A stretch of DNA of 5,182 nt from Actinomycetes bacterium (GTDB taxonomy: Bacteria; Actinomycetota; CADDZG01; JAHWKV01), in assembly GCA_029263035.1 (NCBI GenBank), contig JAJCYF010000131.1:1-5182 (forward strand), in the 5' to 3' direction. Below are positions 4,718 to 5,182 of this stretch, one piece after another. The position numbers and the translations under genes are program-made. Each line of letters starts with the position of its first letter. The first letter of the stretch is position 1. The notes beneath the pieces are model-generated. The model did no database searches and was not told the origin of the DNA. It saw only the letters and a list, made by a program, of their open reading frames with translations.

Positions 4718-5182
4718 AACCCATGTCCCAAAAAGGTTGACAGGCTCCGCTTCCTGAGTTTCTGGCCGAACGTGGCGGCGGGTGGGTGAGGGGATGCGTG
4801 GTATGGGTTGGGTGAGACCGCAGTCCTCGCGCCACTGGTTGGGATAACCCCGGTCGGAGGTGGCGTGAGCCGGGGTGGGCGTCACACCGGCAGACCGTCG
4901 GGAATCAGCGAGGACATCGACTCCGCGATCCGAATTGGCTGCGCTTTCCGTCGCCACTGACGAGGGCACACGATTGCCCCGAGACCGGGATGCGGCACGG
5001 TGTCGTCCGCGCATGCGCGCAAGCTCCGGTTCCGCCGGAAGCAGCCCCCGGGCCCGCATGGCACGCATCGCCAGCGCGCAGGCGACTCCGAGGCCGATCA
5101 TGGTCAGCCACGGCACTACCGCCGCCCCGCTGTCGCGAGCCAGGCCGAGTGCCCACCCGGTGCCGAGGTTTCCGAGGAGAAT
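4703..5182 (-). CDS. C-terminal part of a membrane protein running into the IS end (partial, probably truncated)
   Basis: The frame is open from the right edge (5182) to a stop at 4705-4703 inside the IS. The first about 45 codons have strongly GC-rich third positions and encode two hydrophobic stretches (ILLGNLGTGWALGLA, and VVPWLTMIGLGVACALAM) followed by a basic RAMRARG end. This looks like the last helices of a polytopic transporter, possibly MFS. After about residue 60 the codon bias fades and the sequence becomes basic, Ser/Thr/Pro-rich and unlike any family I recognise. The final 13 codons lie in the IS (4742-4703). The native 3' end was probably lost or is earlier, and the tail is read-through of non-coding DNA. 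A GTG at 5116 is not a convincing start, because the coding character continues upstream of it. Confidence 0.45.
   Translation of the reverse strand: MLLGNLGTGWALGLARDSGAAVVPWLTMIGLGVACALAMRAMRARGLLPAEPELARMRGRHRAASRSRGNRVPSSVATESAANSDRGVDVLADSRRSAGVTPTPAHATSDRGYPNQWREDCGLTQPIPRIPSPTRRHVRPETQEAEPVNLFGTWVSGIR
4733..4742. repeat. Right terminal inverted repeat of the IS
   Basis: AAGGTTGACA mirrors the left end exactly. It lies 15 bases after the orfB stop, with a short A-rich run (AAAAAGG) forming its inner part. Confidence 0.8.
4847..4876. repeat. Inverted repeat downstream of the right-hand membrane gene
   Basis: ACCCCGG (4847-4853) and CCGGGGT (4870-4876) pair perfectly around a 16-base loop. 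The site lies in the low-coding tail of the minus-strand frame and could mark the terminator of the original gene. A chance GC palindrome is also plausible. Confidence 0.25.

Larger units (their letters stand above)
3088..4742 (+). mobile_element. IS3-type insertion sequence, complete, 1655 bp
   Basis: The element starts TGTCAACCTT (3088-3097) and ends AAGGTTGACA (4733-4742), a perfect 10-base terminal inverted repeat, with further scattered matches inside. The TG...CA termini are those of IS3-family elements. It encloses orfA and orfB, both intact, with orfB in the -1 frame relative to orfA as in that family. At 1655 bp it is somewhat longer than most IS3 members (about 1.2-1.5 kb). The flanks (left ...CTC, right GGC...) show no 3-5 base target duplication. 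The subgroup cannot be named from the sequence alone. Both ORFs and both ends look intact, so it could still be mobile. Confidence 0.88.

Noticed and set aside
1..5182. CRISPR array or phage-defence system
   Set aside because: There are no regularly spaced repeats and no cas, nuclease, toxin-antitoxin or reverse-transcriptase motifs on either strand.

Overview
The window is high-GC DNA with strongly GC-biased third codon positions, GTG starts and strong Shine-Dalgarno sequences. This fits an actinomycete, perhaps Pseudonocardiaceae-like, although the genus cannot be fixed from the sequence alone.

Left part (1-920, minus strand): a small copper-response operon reading right to left. It contains csoR (Cu(I)-sensing repressor), copZ (HMA-domain copper chaperone) and the first 79 codons of a membrane-anchored or secreted protein with a His/Asp-rich stretch, which runs off the left edge. 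A C-run operator-like site (854-868) overlaps the best -10 element in front of csoR, so the operon is probably autoregulated: copper-free CsoR would repress, and Cu(I) binding would release it. A copper-exporting P-type ATPase would be expected beyond the left edge but is not visible.

Middle left (921-1875): a decayed major-facilitator gene on the minus strand (921-1495). It keeps a good ribosome binding site and start but has lost about half the protein and needs several frameshifts to read through. A roughly 380-base non-coding stretch follows, with a spaced direct repeat, an AT-rich palindrome (GTATATATAC) and a short tRNA-like fragment.

Middle (1876-2934, plus strand): an intact gene for a lipoprotein-type M28 zinc aminopeptidase closely resembling Streptomyces griseus aminopeptidase, with every expected metal ligand and catalytic residue. 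A hairpin that could terminate transcription lies downstream.

Right (3088-4742): a complete two-ORF insertion sequence of the IS3 type, 1655 bp between TG...CA ends that share a 10-bp perfect inverted repeat. OrfA has an HTH and a leucine zipper; OrfB has a full DDE catalytic triad. The ORFs overlap by ATGA, and an in-phase G GGA AAG heptamer upstream offers a -1 frameshift route to a fused transposase. No target-site duplication is visible. To its right, the end of a membrane-protein gene on the minus strand runs without a stop into the IS end, which suggests its 3' end was replaced or truncated.

I found no clearly undescribed system. The most notable items are the IS dual-expression signals, the IS-associated truncation of the right-hand gene, and the decaying transporter beside the copper operon.
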